Positions 48,839-57,882 of a stretch of 64,000 nucleotides of DNA are shown here, piece after piece (within the stretch, counting starts at the first letter, position 1; every line of letters starts with the position of its first letter). Made by a program: the position numbers and the translations under genes. The notes below the pieces were generated by a model. It was given only the letters and a program-made list of their open reading frames with translations. It did not search any database and was not told where the DNA came from. This DNA comes from Arthrobacter sp. CDRTa11 (GTDB lineage: Bacteria > Actinomycetota > Actinomycetes > Actinomycetales > Micrococcaceae): NCBI RefSeq assembly GCF_026427775.1, contig NZ_CP044532.1, positions 4,154,001 through 4,218,000 of the forward strand, read 5' to 3'.

Positions 48839-49852
48839 ATGGTCAGGAAATCGGCAACGGGCAGGATCGGCATCGCGGACGTTGCCATCAGGGCCGGCGT
48901 CTCGCATGCCACTGTTTCGCGGGTAATGAACGGCAATTTCACCGTGGATCCTGAGATCGCTGCCCGGGTCCGGGCAGCCGCGGCGGAGCTGAAGTACCAG
49001 CCCAACCCGGTGGGCCGAAGCCTGGCACTGGGCAAAACGGACACCATCGGCATTGTGGTCCCCGACCTCGCCAACCCCACCTTCCAGGCCATTCTCCGTG
49101 GACTAAGCCGGGCCGCGGCACAGGACGGCTACCGCGTCCTGATTGCCGACTCCTTCGAAGTGTCCAGCGAAGAATCCATCCTCGCCGGCGAAGCCCGACG
49201 GCGTTGTGACGGCCTGGTGCTGTGCGCTCCCCGCATGAGCGATGCCGAACTGGAGGAGATAGCCCCCTCACTGCATCCGCTGGTCCTGATCAACAGGACC
49301 ACCACGGCCCCCAACGTACCCAGCCTGGTGGTGGATTACGGCCAGGGCGTCCAGGACCTTGCTGAGCATCTGGCAGAGCTCGGCCACACACGCCTGGCGT
49401 TCCTGGCCGGCCCGGCACGCAGCGCCTCCAATGCCATGCGCCTCCAGGGCCTGGAAGCGTTCAAGGCTGCCCATCCGCACGTGGACGTCAGGATGCTCGA
49501 AGGCGGCTCGGACTTCGACACAGGCCACGGTGCCGTGGATGCTGTGCTGGACAGTGGCGCCACGGGCATCCTGGCCTTCAATGACCTCGTCGCCATGGGC
49601 CTGATGAGCGGGCTTCACGAACGCGGAGTGGACGTACCCGGCGATATTTCCGTCACGGGCTTCGATGACATTCCCTTCGCCAGGTACACCACCCCCGCCC
49701 TCACCACGGCGGCTGTGCCCATCACGGAGCTTGGCCAACAGGCGTGGCACCAGCTGCGGGCACTGATCCGGAAGGAAGACAACGACGCACCCGGCAGCAG
49801 GTACCAGCCGCGCCTGGAGGTCAGGGCCAGCAGCGGACCGGCGAAGGGCTGA
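48839..49852 (+). CDS. LacI-family regulator (second), probably of uronate and esterase operons
   Basis: The 337-residue repressor has the helix-turn-helix IGIADVAIRAGVSHATVSRV (about residues 10-29), a hinge and a periplasmic-binding-protein-like domain starting TDTIGIVVPDLANPTFQAIL. ATG 48839 (MVRKSATGRIG) follows aaaggcagg; the frame is open upstream but adds nothing. Three palindromes gaaaccgttttc lie upstream, and a close copy lies at 34914, so it likely represses its own divergon and the second transport/esterase operon. The effector is unknown, probably a uronate derivative. Confidence 0.88.
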   Translation: MVRKSATGRIGIADVAIRAGVSHATVSRVMNGNFTVDPEIAARVRAAAAELKYQPNPVGRSLALGKTDTIGIVVPDLANPTFQAILRGLSRAAAQDGYRVLIADSFEVSSEESILAGEARRRCDGLVLCAPRMSDAELEEIAPSLHPLVLINRTTTAPNVPSLVVDYGQGVQDLAEHLAELGHTRLAFLAGPARSASNAMRLQGLEAFKAAHPHVDVRMLEGGSDFDTGHGAVDAVLDSGATGILAFNDLVAMGLMSGLHERGVDVPGDISVTGFDDIPFARYTTPALTTAAVPITELGQQAWHQLRALIRKEDNDAPGSRYQPRLEVRASSGPAKG

Positions 49853-49911
49853 CTGCTCCCAGCCTTGCGAGGTGGCAGTGCAACGTGGCTGTGCGGTGAC
49901 AGTTCACGCGC

Positions 49912-50631
49912 CTAGTGCTGAACCCCTGCTTCGCGGTAGTAGCCCTCGATGTGCGCGGCCACCAGCTTGGCCCCCCGCTCGCCGTCGCCGTTCCGGATGG
50001 CGGCAAGGATCTCCCGGTGCTCGGCCCGGAGGCGCGTGGCAGTGGCGTCCCAGTCGGGGAGATTGGACGTGAGCTCTGCGGCGTAGCCCTGGATCGACTC
50101 CCGCAGCGATCCCATCATGGCGCTCACCACTGCATTTCCGGCGGCATCGGCAAGGGCCAGGTGGAACCTGACATCCAGCGCGAGAAAGTCATCAACAGGC
50201 GAGCCCGTTTTCGCAGCCCCTGCCCTGGCAGCTGATCCGACGGCGTCCATCTCGTCCAGGAGGCTGGCTGCGGTATCCAGTTCGGGGGCATCTGGCTTCG
50301 CCCGTTCGGCCGCCCAGGACTCCAGCAACACCCGGGTTTCCACAATGTCAGACACCGGAAGATGCTGCGTGGCCACGTGCAGGCGCAGAGCGGAGCCGAG
50401 GGCCGCCGTCGGATCTGAGATCACCACCGTTCCCGCTTCCGGTCCCGAGCCCACGCCCGCGCGGACTACGCCCATGGCCTCCAGTATCCGGATGGCCTCC
50501 CGCACCGAGGTCCGGGAAACCTGCAGCTGTTCGGCCAGCGTGCGCTCGGCGGGAAGGCGGCCGCCCACGGTCAGCCGGCCCTCGGAGAGCTGCCTCTCGA
50601 TCCAGTGCAGGACAAGTTGGTGGGTGCGCAT
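49912..50631 (-). CDS. FadR-subfamily GntR regulator (LldR-like)
   Basis: The 239-residue repressor has the N-terminal GntR winged helix (RLPAERTLAEQLQVSRTSVR then EAIRILEAMGVV) and a FadR-type all-helical C-terminal domain (VDDFLALDVRFHLALADAAG near residues 135-155; further Asp/His residues usually bind a metal in this domain). It is divergent from the L-lactate dehydrogenase gene, with two palindromes between, so it should be an LldR-type lactate-responsive repressor. Confidence 0.87.
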   Translation of the reverse strand: MRTHQLVLHWIERQLSEGRLTVGGRLPAERTLAEQLQVSRTSVREAIRILEAMGVVRAGVGSGPEAGTVVISDPTAALGSALRLHVATQHLPVSDIVETRVLLESWAAERAKPDAPELDTAASLLDEMDAVGSAARAGAAKTGSPVDDFLALDVRFHLALADAAGNAVVSAMMGSLRESIQGYAAELTSNLPDWDATATRLRAEHREILAAIRNGDGERGAKLVAAHIEGYYREAGVQH

Positions 50632-50647
50632 AGGGCCATCCTAGTTG

Positions 50648-50688
50648 ATGTGGTTGGACCACATGGCTTACAGTGTGGTTAGACCACA
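50648..50688. promoter_or_regulatory. Two GntR/LldR-type operators
   Basis: atgtggttggaccacat (50648-50664) and tgtggttagaccaca (50674-50688) share tgtggttnnaccaca and are centred 25 bp apart. They lie between the GntR gene (start 50631) and lldD (start 50713). LldR-type proteins bind tggt-n-acca palindromes, which fits. Confidence 0.8.
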
Positions 50689-50712
50689 GCAGTCCGGCCC
50701 ATGAAGGAAGCC

Positions 50713-52050
50713 ATGACCCATACGATCCAGCCGAACAACCCCGAGACCACTCCGGCGCCGGACGCCACGGACGTTCCCGCCGTCGGAACACGGCCCCTCC
50801 CCGCAGCGGCGGCTCCTCTGCCCGCCGCCCTCAAGCGCCGCCTCCCCAAGTACTCCGACCTTGCCCCCCTCATGCAATTCAAAAAGCCTGAGTTCAGCAA
50901 GGAAGCCAGGCTCAAGCGCGCCAGCACCATCTGGGATCTCCGGGACATCGCCAAGCGCCGCACCCCGCAGGCGCCTTTCGATTACACCGACGGCGCCGCA
51001 GAAGGCGAGATCACGCTGCGGCGCGCCCGCGAAGCTTTCCTGGACATCGAGTTCCGGCCCGGCATCCTGCGCAACGTATCGAGCATCGACCTGAGCACTG
51101 AAATCCTGGGAAAGTCCTCCCGGCTGCCGGTGGGAATCGCCCCCACCGGGTTCACCCGCATGATGCAGTCGGAGGGCGAGTACGCCGGTTCACAGGCTGC
51201 CGAGGCCGCAGGCATTCCCTACACGCTTTCCACGATGGGCACGGCCTCAATCGAGGACGTGGCTGCCGCCGCTCCCGGCGGCCGCAACTGGTTCCAGCTC
51301 TACCTCTGGACAGACCGCGACCGCTCGCTGGAACTGATCGATCGCGCCGCCAAGGCCGGGAACGACACCCTGATGGTGACCGTGGACACCGCTGTGGCCG
51401 GAGCCCGCCTCCGGGACGTCCGCAACGGCATGACCATCCCGCCGGCGCTCACCATCAAGACGGTGCTGGATGCGTCCTACCGCCCGGCCTGGTGGTTCAA
51501 CTTCCTCACGCACGAGCCGCTGACGTTCGCCTCGCTGTCCCGCTACACCGGCACCGTGGCCGACCTCATCAACTCAATGTTCGATCCCACCCTCACGTTC
51601 GAGGACCTCGACTGGCTGCGCGAGACCTGGAAGGGCAAGCTGGTGGTCAAGGGCATCCAGACCGTCGAGGATGCCCGCAGGGTGGTGGACCACGGCGCCG
51701 ACGGCGTGATCCTCTCCAACCACGGCGGACGCCAGCTGGACCGGGCACCCATCCCGTTCCACCTGCTCCCCGAGGTCAAGCAGGCCTTCACCAAGGACAA
51801 CACGGACGCAGCCATCATGCTTGATACGGGCATCATGAGCGGCGCGGACATCGTGGCTGCCCTGGCCCTGGGCGCCGACTTCACGCTGATCGGCCGCGCC
51901 TACCTCTACGGCCTGATGGCGGGCGGCCGGGCAGGGGTGGACCGCGCCATCCAGATCCTGGAGAAGGACATGGCCCGCACCATGGCGCTGCTGGGGGTCA
52001 GCAGGATCTCCGAGCTCACGCCGGACCACGTGCGGCTGCTCAACAAGTAA
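50713..52050 (+). CDS. lldD: FMN-dependent L-lactate dehydrogenase
   Basis: This 445-residue FMN-dependent alpha-hydroxy acid oxidase oxidises L-lactate to pyruvate and passes electrons to the quinone pool. Features are [20 protein letters not shown] (near 85), [19 protein letters not shown] (about 140), [20 protein letters not shown] (about 195), and [20 protein letters not shown] near 333, with the catalytic His. ATG 50713 follows gaagga; an upstream in-frame codon is unlikely. It can use the lactate made from rhamnose by the aldolase/dehydrogenase at 9450. Regulated by the divergent GntR. Confidence 0.93.
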   Translation: MTHTIQPNNPETTPAPDATDVPAVGTRPLPAAAAPLPAALKRRLPKYSDLAPLMQFKKPEFSKEARLKRASTIWDLRDIAKRRTPQAPFDYTDGAAEGEITLRRAREAFLDIEFRPGILRNVSSIDLSTEILGKSSRLPVGIAPTGFTRMMQSEGEYAGSQAAEAAGIPYTLSTMGTASIEDVAAAAPGGRNWFQLYLWTDRDRSLELIDRAAKAGNDTLMVTVDTAVAGARLRDVRNGMTIPPALTIKTVLDASYRPAWWFNFLTHEPLTFASLSRYTGTVADLINSMFDPTLTFEDLDWLRETWKGKLVVKGIQTVEDARRVVDHGADGVILSNHGGRQLDRAPIPFHLLPEVKQAFTKDNTDAAIMLDTGIMSGADIVAALALGADFTLIGRAYLYGLMAGGRAGVDRAIQILEKDMARTMALLGVSRISELTPDHVRLLNK

Positions 52051-52066
52051 GGTCCGCCCGCCCAAG

Positions 52067-52120
52067 TGACTCGCAATTAACGCTGTGAAAACCCGTTTTG
52101 GGAGCGTTAACTGCGAGTCA
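52067..52120. repeat. Long intergenic inverted repeat, probable lldD terminator
   Basis: Arms 52067-52084 and 52103-52120 (18 nt, one mismatch) read tgactcgcanttaacgct. The complement, agcgttaactgcgagtca, shares gcg-t-aactg with the arms at 6686 and 39660. The 18-nt loop holds aaaacccgtttt. It lies 17 nt after lldD. Confidence 0.8.
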
Positions 52121-52139
52121 GCGGATGAGCGTCGCTGGC

Positions 52140-52406
52140 GCGCCGTGGGATAGGGAAAGTATGCGTTCGGCCCGCCCAGACTCTGGTCCTGACTGGGCTG
52201 GTGGGGTGATCATGGTGGTGTCCGTCTCGGTCAACGCCGACCCAACTTGGTGCCCTGAGTCCGTGAGTCAGCGTGGTGTGGAGGGCTTCCACGGGAACCG
52301 TGGATTGTTGCTTTGAAGCACGGGTATTAGATTCCTGAATGATTTCCCTGTCCTCCCCGAGACTGACACTGTCATAGCCGTCTAGCAGTGTTGGAGGGAA
52401 GCCGGA
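52140..52406 (+). ncRNA. Possible bridge RNA region of the IS110 element
   Basis: The 5' non-coding part of IS110-group elements is now known to encode a bridge RNA that guides target choice. Here it contains potential hairpins: gcccag with ctgggc (52174-52179/52193-52198), and tccacgg with ccgtgga (52288-52304, 3-nt loop). The ends of the RNA cannot be set by eye. Confidence 0.35.
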
Positions 52407-53645
52407 ATGGACATCGTGCATGAACGCGCTGCGGGGATGGATATCTCCAAACGGGACGCGAAGGTCTGCGTTCGGGTGCCCGGAGCCCGGGCCGGGACGT
52501 ACACGTCAAAGGTCACGACCTGGGGTGCGACGACGCAATCGATCCTGGAGCTGCGCGAGTTCCTGGAACACGAGCACGTCACTACCGTCGTGATGGAAGC
52601 GACCAGTGATTACTGGAAACCCTTCTTCTATCTGCTCGAGGAGACGCTGCCGGTGATGCTCGTCAATGCCAAAGCTGCCCGGAATATCCCCGGCCGTAAA
52701 ACCGATGTCTCAGACGCTGCCTGGCTGGCGCAACTGGCAGCGCATGGGCTGCTGCGCGCCTCCTTCGTACCACCAGAACCGATCCGTGAACTGCGGGACC
52801 TCACCCGGGCCCGTGCCCTCGCGACCCGGGACCGCGCCCGGGAAATCCAGCGCCTGGAGAAGTTCCTGGAGAGCTCCGGGATCAAGCTCTCCTCGGTGGT
52901 CTCTGACCTGACCGGGGTCTCTTCCAGGGACATGCTCGAAGCCCTCATCAACGGAGAGCGGAACCCGGAAGTCCTGGCCGGCATGGCCCGTGGAACGATG
53001 CGCTCAAAAATCCCGGCTCTCGTTGATGCACTCACCGGCAGGTTCAAACCCCACCATGCGTTCATGGCGAGGCTTCACCTGGACCAGATCGATGCCCATA
53101 CCCGAACCATCCAGGCACTTACTTCACGGATCGAGGAGGCGATGGAGCCCTTTCGTGACGCCAGGGAAGCCCTGGCCACCATCCCCGGAGTCTCCCAACG
53201 CGTCGCCGAGGTAATCATCGCCGAAACAGGCGGAGACATGACAGTCTTTGAAACCCCCGGTAGGCTCGCGTCCTGGACCGGCGTCTGCCCCAGCGCCAAC
53301 GAATCCGCCGGCCGGATCAAATCAGCCCACATCCTGCCCGGCAACAAATACCTCAAGGGAGCCCTAGGCACCGCCGCCATGTCAGCAGCGCACTCGAAGA
53401 ACACTTACCTCGCCGCGAAATACCACCGCATCACCGCCCGCAGCGGGCGCAACAAAGCCCTCGTCGCCGTCGAGCACTCCATCCTCACCGCAACCTGGCA
53501 CATGCTCACCAACGGCGAGTGCTACACCGACCCCGGCGCCGACCACTACACCAGACTCAACCCATCCCGGGCCAAGAACAACGCCATCAAACAACTCAAC
53601 AGCCTCGGCTACAACGTCACCATCACCCCGGCCACCGCAGCCTAA
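52407..53645 (+). CDS. IS110-family transposase
   Basis: The 412-residue DEDD transposase starts MDIVHERAAGMDISKRDAKV, with the first Asp, then TTVVMEATSDYWKPF (Glu) and GRKTDVSDAAWLAQLAAHGL (the two Asp). The C-terminal transposase_20 domain includes TIPGVSQRVAEVIIAETGGD and SWTGVCPSANESAGRIKSAH, with its catalytic Ser, and SKNTYLAAKYHRITARSGRN. All motifs are intact with no frameshift. It uses a guide RNA-like mechanism. It is probably active, or was recently. Confidence 0.93.
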   Translation: MDIVHERAAGMDISKRDAKVCVRVPGARAGTYTSKVTTWGATTQSILELREFLEHEHVTTVVMEATSDYWKPFFYLLEETLPVMLVNAKAARNIPGRKTDVSDAAWLAQLAAHGLLRASFVPPEPIRELRDLTRARALATRDRAREIQRLEKFLESSGIKLSSVVSDLTGVSSRDMLEALINGERNPEVLAGMARGTMRSKIPALVDALTGRFKPHHAFMARLHLDQIDAHTRTIQALTSRIEEAMEPFRDAREALATIPGVSQRVAEVIIAETGGDMTVFETPGRLASWTGVCPSANESAGRIKSAHILPGNKYLKGALGTAAMSAAHSKNTYLAAKYHRITARSGRNKALVAVEHSILTATWHMLTNGECYTDPGADHYTRLNPSRAKNNAIKQLNSLGYNVTITPATAA

Positions 53646-53680
53646 CCCACCTCCACTTTCGTATTAGTTGGGCTGAGGGG

Positions 53681-54304
53681 CTACTTCTTGCGGCCGAACT
53701 TCGGGAGGTTGGGGAGGTTGGCCAGCAGGTCCGCGGCCTTGGTGGCGGCACGGCCCACAGTGCGGCCGATCTGCTGCGGGACCGTGTCGTCACTCAACGG
53801 AGCGGTGGTACCACCGGGAATGACGACGGCGGGACTCAACTCCGCGCCTCCGCGCGCGCCAGCGCCGGCAGGCACGGCCCCGGGAGCAACAGACCCTGCC
53901 GCCAAGGCAGTAGCGGCCACCAACTCACCATCGCGGTTCTGCGTTGGCGTCCCCTGGGTTGGCGTTCCCTGGGCCGGAGTGACCTCGGCCGGGGCGACTT
54001 GGATTCCCTCCAGCTCCGGCGACCTGTTTACTGCGGCGGAAGGCCCGACGTCGAACGTCCCCAGCCAGCTGGCCACGGTCTCCAGCGGCTTGGAGTTCAG
54101 CGCGTAATAACGCTTCTGGCCCTGCGCGCGCATGGTGACAAGCTGCGCTTCACGGAGAACCTTGAGGTGCTTCGAAATGGTGGGCTGACTGGCTGACAGT
54201 TCTTCTACCAACTCCCCCACCGCCTTGTCCCCTGAACGAAGGGATACCAGGATGTCACGCCGGGTTGCTTCCGCAATGACGGCAAATACGTCGTCTGTCA
54301 CCAT
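53681..54304 (-). CDS. ArsR-family transcriptional regulator with disordered tail
   Basis: The 207-residue protein has the ArsR winged helix at residues 1-90 (FAVIAEATRRDILVSLRSGD, then SASQPTISKHLKVLREAQLV), without the usual Cys metal ligands, so it is more SdpR-like. Residues about 95-190 are Pro/Thr/Ala/Gly-rich and unstructured-looking, with repeats such as TPAQGTPTQGTPTQ; the C-terminus is basic (ADLLANLPNLPKFGRKK). Start ATG 54304 or GTG 54301: ggagg lies just upstream. It precedes the AcuC gene on the opposite side of a short gap. Confidence 0.82.
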   Translation of the reverse strand: MVTDDVFAVIAEATRRDILVSLRSGDKAVGELVEELSASQPTISKHLKVLREAQLVTMRAQGQKRYYALNSKPLETVASWLGTFDVGPSAAVNRSPELEGIQVAPAEVTPAQGTPTQGTPTQNRDGELVAATALAAGSVAPGAVPAGAGARGGAELSPAVVIPGGTTAPLSDDTVPQQIGRTVGRAATKAADLLANLPNLPKFGRKK

Positions 54305-54393
54305 GCCTCCCACCCTAGCGACATATACGCCGAAAGGCATCAACTATTTCGCCTGCTGACGCACTTCCAAAGCAGTGTGTAGTTGCATCCGGC

Positions 54394-55605
54394 TCAGTCG
54401 AACCAGGGGTCCAGTCCGTGGAGCGGAAAGACTGCTTTCCGCGTAGCCATGACCGTCCTGTCCACGGCGTCGTTGGGATCGAACCCCACTTCCCAGGAGC
54501 GCCACCAGAGTTCCACGTCATCGCCCATGAGCCCTGGAGCTGCCGTGCCGAACTTGTCCTGGACGTAGCTGCGCCAGTCCTCTGGCACGCTGCTCCCCAG
54601 CGGAATAGGGCGGCCAGCTGCGATCGCGATGAGATGGCTCCAGGACCGTGGCACCACATCCAGCACGTTGTAGCCACCTCCGCCGGTGGCAATCCACCGG
54701 TTCCCGCAGTGCCGGGCAGCAAGGGCGGCGATGGCAGTGGCGGCCTCGCGCTGCCCGTCAACGCTCACGTTCAAGTGGGCCAGGGGGTCCAGGCGGTGCG
54801 AGTCGCAACCGTGCTGGCTGACGATCACTTCAGGCTTGAACGCACCAACCAGTTGCGGCACCACAGCATGAAAGGCGCGCAGCCAGCCGGCGTCCGCCGT
54901 CCCCGACGGCAGCGCAACATTCACGGCAGTGCCCTCAGCCTGCGGGCCACCGACCTCATCGGCGAAGCCGGTTCCCGGAAACAACGTGAGCCCGCTTTCG
55001 TGCAGCGAAATGGTGAGCACCCGCGGGTCATCCCAGAAGATGCTTTCCGTCCCGTCCCCGTGGTGCGCGTCGACGTCGATATAGACAACGCGGCGAATGC
55101 CGCCGTCGAGCAGCCTGCGGACGGCAAGCGCGGAATCGTTGTAGATGCAGAAGCCGCTGGCCCGGTCGCGGGCGGCATGGTGGAGGCCACCGCCAAAGTT
55201 CACGGCACGGAGGGCCGAGCCGTCCAGGATGGCGGAGGCGGCGAGCAGGGAACCGCCGGCCAGCCTTGCAGCGGCCTCGTGCATGCCGGCAAAGGCCGGA
55301 TCATCCTCGGTCCCCAAACCCCGGGCTTCGTCGGCGAAATAGGGATCCTCGCTGACCCGGTGTACCGCCGCCACGAAATCCGGAGAATGCACGGTCTCCA
55401 GTTCGGCGTCGGACGCTATGTCCGGCGCGGCAACGGAGACGTGGTCAAGGTCCAGCAGCCCCAGGCTCCGGGCAAGCCGCGCTGTAAGATCCATCCGCTC
55501 CGGCGCCATCGGGTGTCCCGGGCCGAAGTTGTACGCGGTCATGGACGAGTTCCACACCACCGTCGTTGGTGGTGCGGGCTGGCTGAGACCGGGCAGGAAT
55601 GTCAT
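54394..55605 (-). CDS. acuC: Acetoin utilisation protein AcuC / class I histone deacetylase-like
   Basis: The 403-residue protein has the zinc deacetylase fold: GGGLHHAARDRASGFCIYND (near 139-158), YIDVDAHHGDGTESIFWDDP (near 175-194, with the zinc Asp and His), and SLHESGLTLFPGTGFADEVG. The C-terminal ATGGGGYN block is also typical. It deacetylates acetyl-lysine or small amides, and in bacilli AcuC acts on acetyl-CoA synthetase. The start is ATG 55605 (MTFLPGLSQ). It converges on nothing in particular and lies next to the ArsR gene. Confidence 0.9.
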   Translation of the reverse strand: MTFLPGLSQPAPPTTVVWNSSMTAYNFGPGHPMAPERMDLTARLARSLGLLDLDHVSVAAPDIASDAELETVHSPDFVAAVHRVSEDPYFADEARGLGTEDDPAFAGMHEAAARLAGGSLLAASAILDGSALRAVNFGGGLHHAARDRASGFCIYNDSALAVRRLLDGGIRRVVYIDVDAHHGDGTESIFWDDPRVLTISLHESGLTLFPGTGFADEVGGPQAEGTAVNVALPSGTADAGWLRAFHAVVPQLVGAFKPEVIVSQHGCDSHRLDPLAHLNVSVDGQREAATAIAALAARHCGNRWIATGGGGYNVLDVVPRSWSHLIAIAAGRPIPLGSSVPEDWRSYVQDKFGTAAPGLMGDDVELWWRSWEVGFDPNDAVDRTVMATRKAVFPLHGLDPWFD

Positions 55606-55700
55606 CAATCACAGGCTACCCGAGCCCGCCGCCCCTCTGGCCCGGCCATTAGTGGTTTACTACTGAAGGAAACAGTTTCTACCGAGGAAAAGCCACACAC

Positions 55701-57134
55701 ATGACGGAACGCCAGTCGAGGCCCCGGAGCCCGGCCAGCTGGCACCCTGCCGCCCAAGAGCGGGAAGGCCTCTGGATCTTTACGCGGCTGCGCGACTTCA
55801 TCGACGATATTGCCAATACTTCGCCGGCCCGGCTTGCCCTGAGTGTGTTCGGCGTGGTCATCCTGGTGTTCACCCTCCTGCTTTCCCTGCCCGTTTCTGC
55901 TGCCAGCGGCGAGGCAACACCCCTGCACCAGGCAATGTTCACGGCCGCTTCCGCCGTATGCGTCACCGGCCTGACAGTGGTCTCGACGGCGGTCCACTGG
56001 TCCTTCTTCGGCCAGCTGGTCATCCTGGTGGGCATCTTCGTCGGCGGCCTGGGCACTTTGACGCTGGCGTCCCTGCTGGCCCTGATGGTGAGCAAGAGGC
56101 TTGGCGTCCGCGGCAAGCTCATCGCCCAGGAAGCCATGAACAACGCGGGCCGCCTCGGCGAGGTGGGTACGCTGCTCCGGATCGTCATCACCACGTCCGT
56201 GGTCATCGAGGGGATCCTGGCGCTGGCCCTGATCCCGCGGTTCATGACCTTGGGCGAGCCCTTCTGGCAGTCCGTCTGGCACGGCATTTTCTACGCGATC
56301 TCCGCCTTTAACAACGCCGGTTTTACTCCCCATTCAGACGGCATCGTCCCCTACGAGACAGATCTCTGGATCCTGGTTCCGCTGATGCTGGGTGTGTTCC
56401 TGGGCAGCCTGGGCTTCCCCGTGGTGATGGTACTGCAGCAGAACGGGCTGAACTGGAAAAAGTGGAACCTGCACACCAAACTGACCATCCAGGTCTCCTT
56501 CATCCTGCTGGCCGCAGGAACAGTCCTCTGGGCGCTGATGGAGTGGGACAACGCACGGACCATCGGCCCCATGAACCTGGGCGACAAGATCACACACTCC
56601 CTCTTTGCCTCAGTCATGACAAGGTCAGGCGGGTTCAACCTCGTTGACCAGAACCACATGGAATCCACCACCATGCTGCTCACGGACGCCCTGATGTTCG
56701 CGGGCGGCGGCTCGGCCTCCACCGCGGGCGGCATCAAGGTCACCACCATTGCCGTGATGTTCCTGGCCATTGTTGCCGAGGCCCGCGGCGATTCCGACGT
56801 CCAGGTCTACGGCCGGACCATTCCGCAGGGCACCATGCGCGTGGCCATCTCCGTGATCGTGGCCGGCGCCACCCTTGTTTCCGTCTCCGCCTTCCTGCTT
56901 CTTCAGATCAGTGGCGCGTCGCTGGACCGGGTGCTGTTCGAAACCATTTCAGCCTTCGCCACCGTGGGGCTCAGCACAAACCTCAGTGCCGAGCTCCCGC
57001 CGACGGGCGTTTACGTCCTTACTGCCTTGATGTTCGCCGGCCGCGTGGGCACCGTTACCCTTGCAGCTGCGCTGGCGTTGCGACAGCGTAGCCAGCTGTA
57101 CCACTACCCGGAAGAGAGGCCCATCATTGGCTAA
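55701..57134 (+). CDS. Potassium transporter subunit TrkH/KtrB
   Basis: The 477-residue membrane protein has repeated M1-P-M2 units with the selectivity-filter Gly pattern: VCVTGLTVV, SAFNNAGFTP, MTRSGGFNLVD and ATVGLSTNLSAE. It mediates K+ (or Na+-coupled K+) uptake. The N-terminal 30 residues are polar. It starts at ATG 55701, and the next gene (a cytosolic regulatory ring) overlaps its end by 8 nt. Confidence 0.92.
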   Translation: MTERQSRPRSPASWHPAAQEREGLWIFTRLRDFIDDIANTSPARLALSVFGVVILVFTLLLSLPVSAASGEATPLHQAMFTAASAVCVTGLTVVSTAVHWSFFGQLVILVGIFVGGLGTLTLASLLALMVSKRLGVRGKLIAQEAMNNAGRLGEVGTLLRIVITTSVVIEGILALALIPRFMTLGEPFWQSVWHGIFYAISAFNNAGFTPHSDGIVPYETDLWILVPLMLGVFLGSLGFPVVMVLQQNGLNWKKWNLHTKLTIQVSFILLAAGTVLWALMEWDNARTIGPMNLGDKITHSLFASVMTRSGGFNLVDQNHMESTTMLLTDALMFAGGGSASTAGGIKVTTIAVMFLAIVAEARGDSDVQVYGRTIPQGTMRVAISVIVAGATLVSVSAFLLLQISGASLDRVLFETISAFATVGLSTNLSAELPPTGVYVLTALMFAGRVGTVTLAAALALRQRSQLYHYPEERPIIG

Positions 57135-57813
57135 TTCCTCAGGCATCCCCAACCGCCCCGCCCACAATGCGCCGGTCCTGGTGATCGGGCTGGGCCGCTT
57201 TGGCTCCTCCACGGCTGAACAGCTCGTCAAGCAGGGCCGGGAAGTGCTCGCCATCGAACGCGACCGGACGCTGGTGCAGAAGTGGGCGCCGCTGCTGACA
57301 CACGTGGTGGAGGCGGACGCCACCAACATCGATGCGCTGCGCCAGCTCGGCGCCCAGGAATTTACCTCGGCGGTGGTGGGAGTGGGCACGTCCATCGAGT
57401 CCTCAGTGCTGATCACCGTAAACCTGGTGGATCTGGGCATCGAGCACCTGTGGGTCAAGGCGATCACGCCGTCGCACGGCAAGATCCTGACCAGGATCGG
57501 CGCCAACCATGTGATCTACCCTGAGGCCGACGCCGGGGTCCGGGCGGCGCACCTGGTGTCCGGCCGCATGCTGGACTTCATCGAGTTCGACGACGACTTC
57601 GCGATCGTCAAAATGTACCCGCCGCGTGAAACAGTAGGTTTCACGCTGGACGAATCCAAGGTCCGCTCCAAATACGGAGTGACAATCGTCGGCGTTAAGT
57701 CACCCGGTGAGGACTTCACCTATGCGCGTCCGGAAACCAAGGTCTCGTCACGCGACATGCTGATTGTGTCCGGCCACGTTGACCTGCTGGAACGGTTCGC
57801 CGCCCGCCCCTAA
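57127..57813 (+). CDS. Potassium uptake regulator TrkA/KtrA
   Basis: The 228-residue RCK protein forms the regulatory ring of the channel. NAPVLVIGLGRFGSSTAEQL is the NAD(H)-binding strand and loop, and ADATNIDALRQLGAQ is the family's follow-on block. A TrkA-C domain follows after residue 140. The start is TTG 57127, with agagagg 7 nt upstream and the gene overlapping trkH by 8 nt; an upstream in-frame ATG at 57061 would read through non-homologous residues. Confidence 0.88.
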   Translation: MANSSGIPNRPAHNAPVLVIGLGRFGSSTAEQLVKQGREVLAIERDRTLVQKWAPLLTHVVEADATNIDALRQLGAQEFTSAVVGVGTSIESSVLITVNLVDLGIEHLWVKAITPSHGKILTRIGANHVIYPEADAGVRAAHLVSGRMLDFIEFDDDFAIVKMYPPRETVGFTLDESKVRSKYGVTIVGVKSPGEDFTYARPETKVSSRDMLIVSGHVDLLERFAARP

Positions 57814-57882
57814 GCGGTTCGGGTGGGCCCACGACCGCAGGGTTCCCTGGCCGAGCTTGCGAGGTCAGGGTGCGGTTGGGGA

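Larger units (their letters stand above)
52130..53680 (+). mobile_element. IS110-family insertion sequence
   Basis: The transposase is intact and flanked by a long non-coding 5' segment (about 52130-52406) and a short 3' end (53646-53680). No terminal inverted repeats or target duplication could be seen, which is normal for IS110. The outer boundaries given are approximate. It sits between lldD and the ArsR gene, at the right edge of the catabolic region. Confidence 0.72.

Noticed and set aside
53646..53680. Exact right end of the IS110 element
   Set aside because: No inverted or direct repeat pairs with the left side, so an end could not be assigned and an approximate edge is given.
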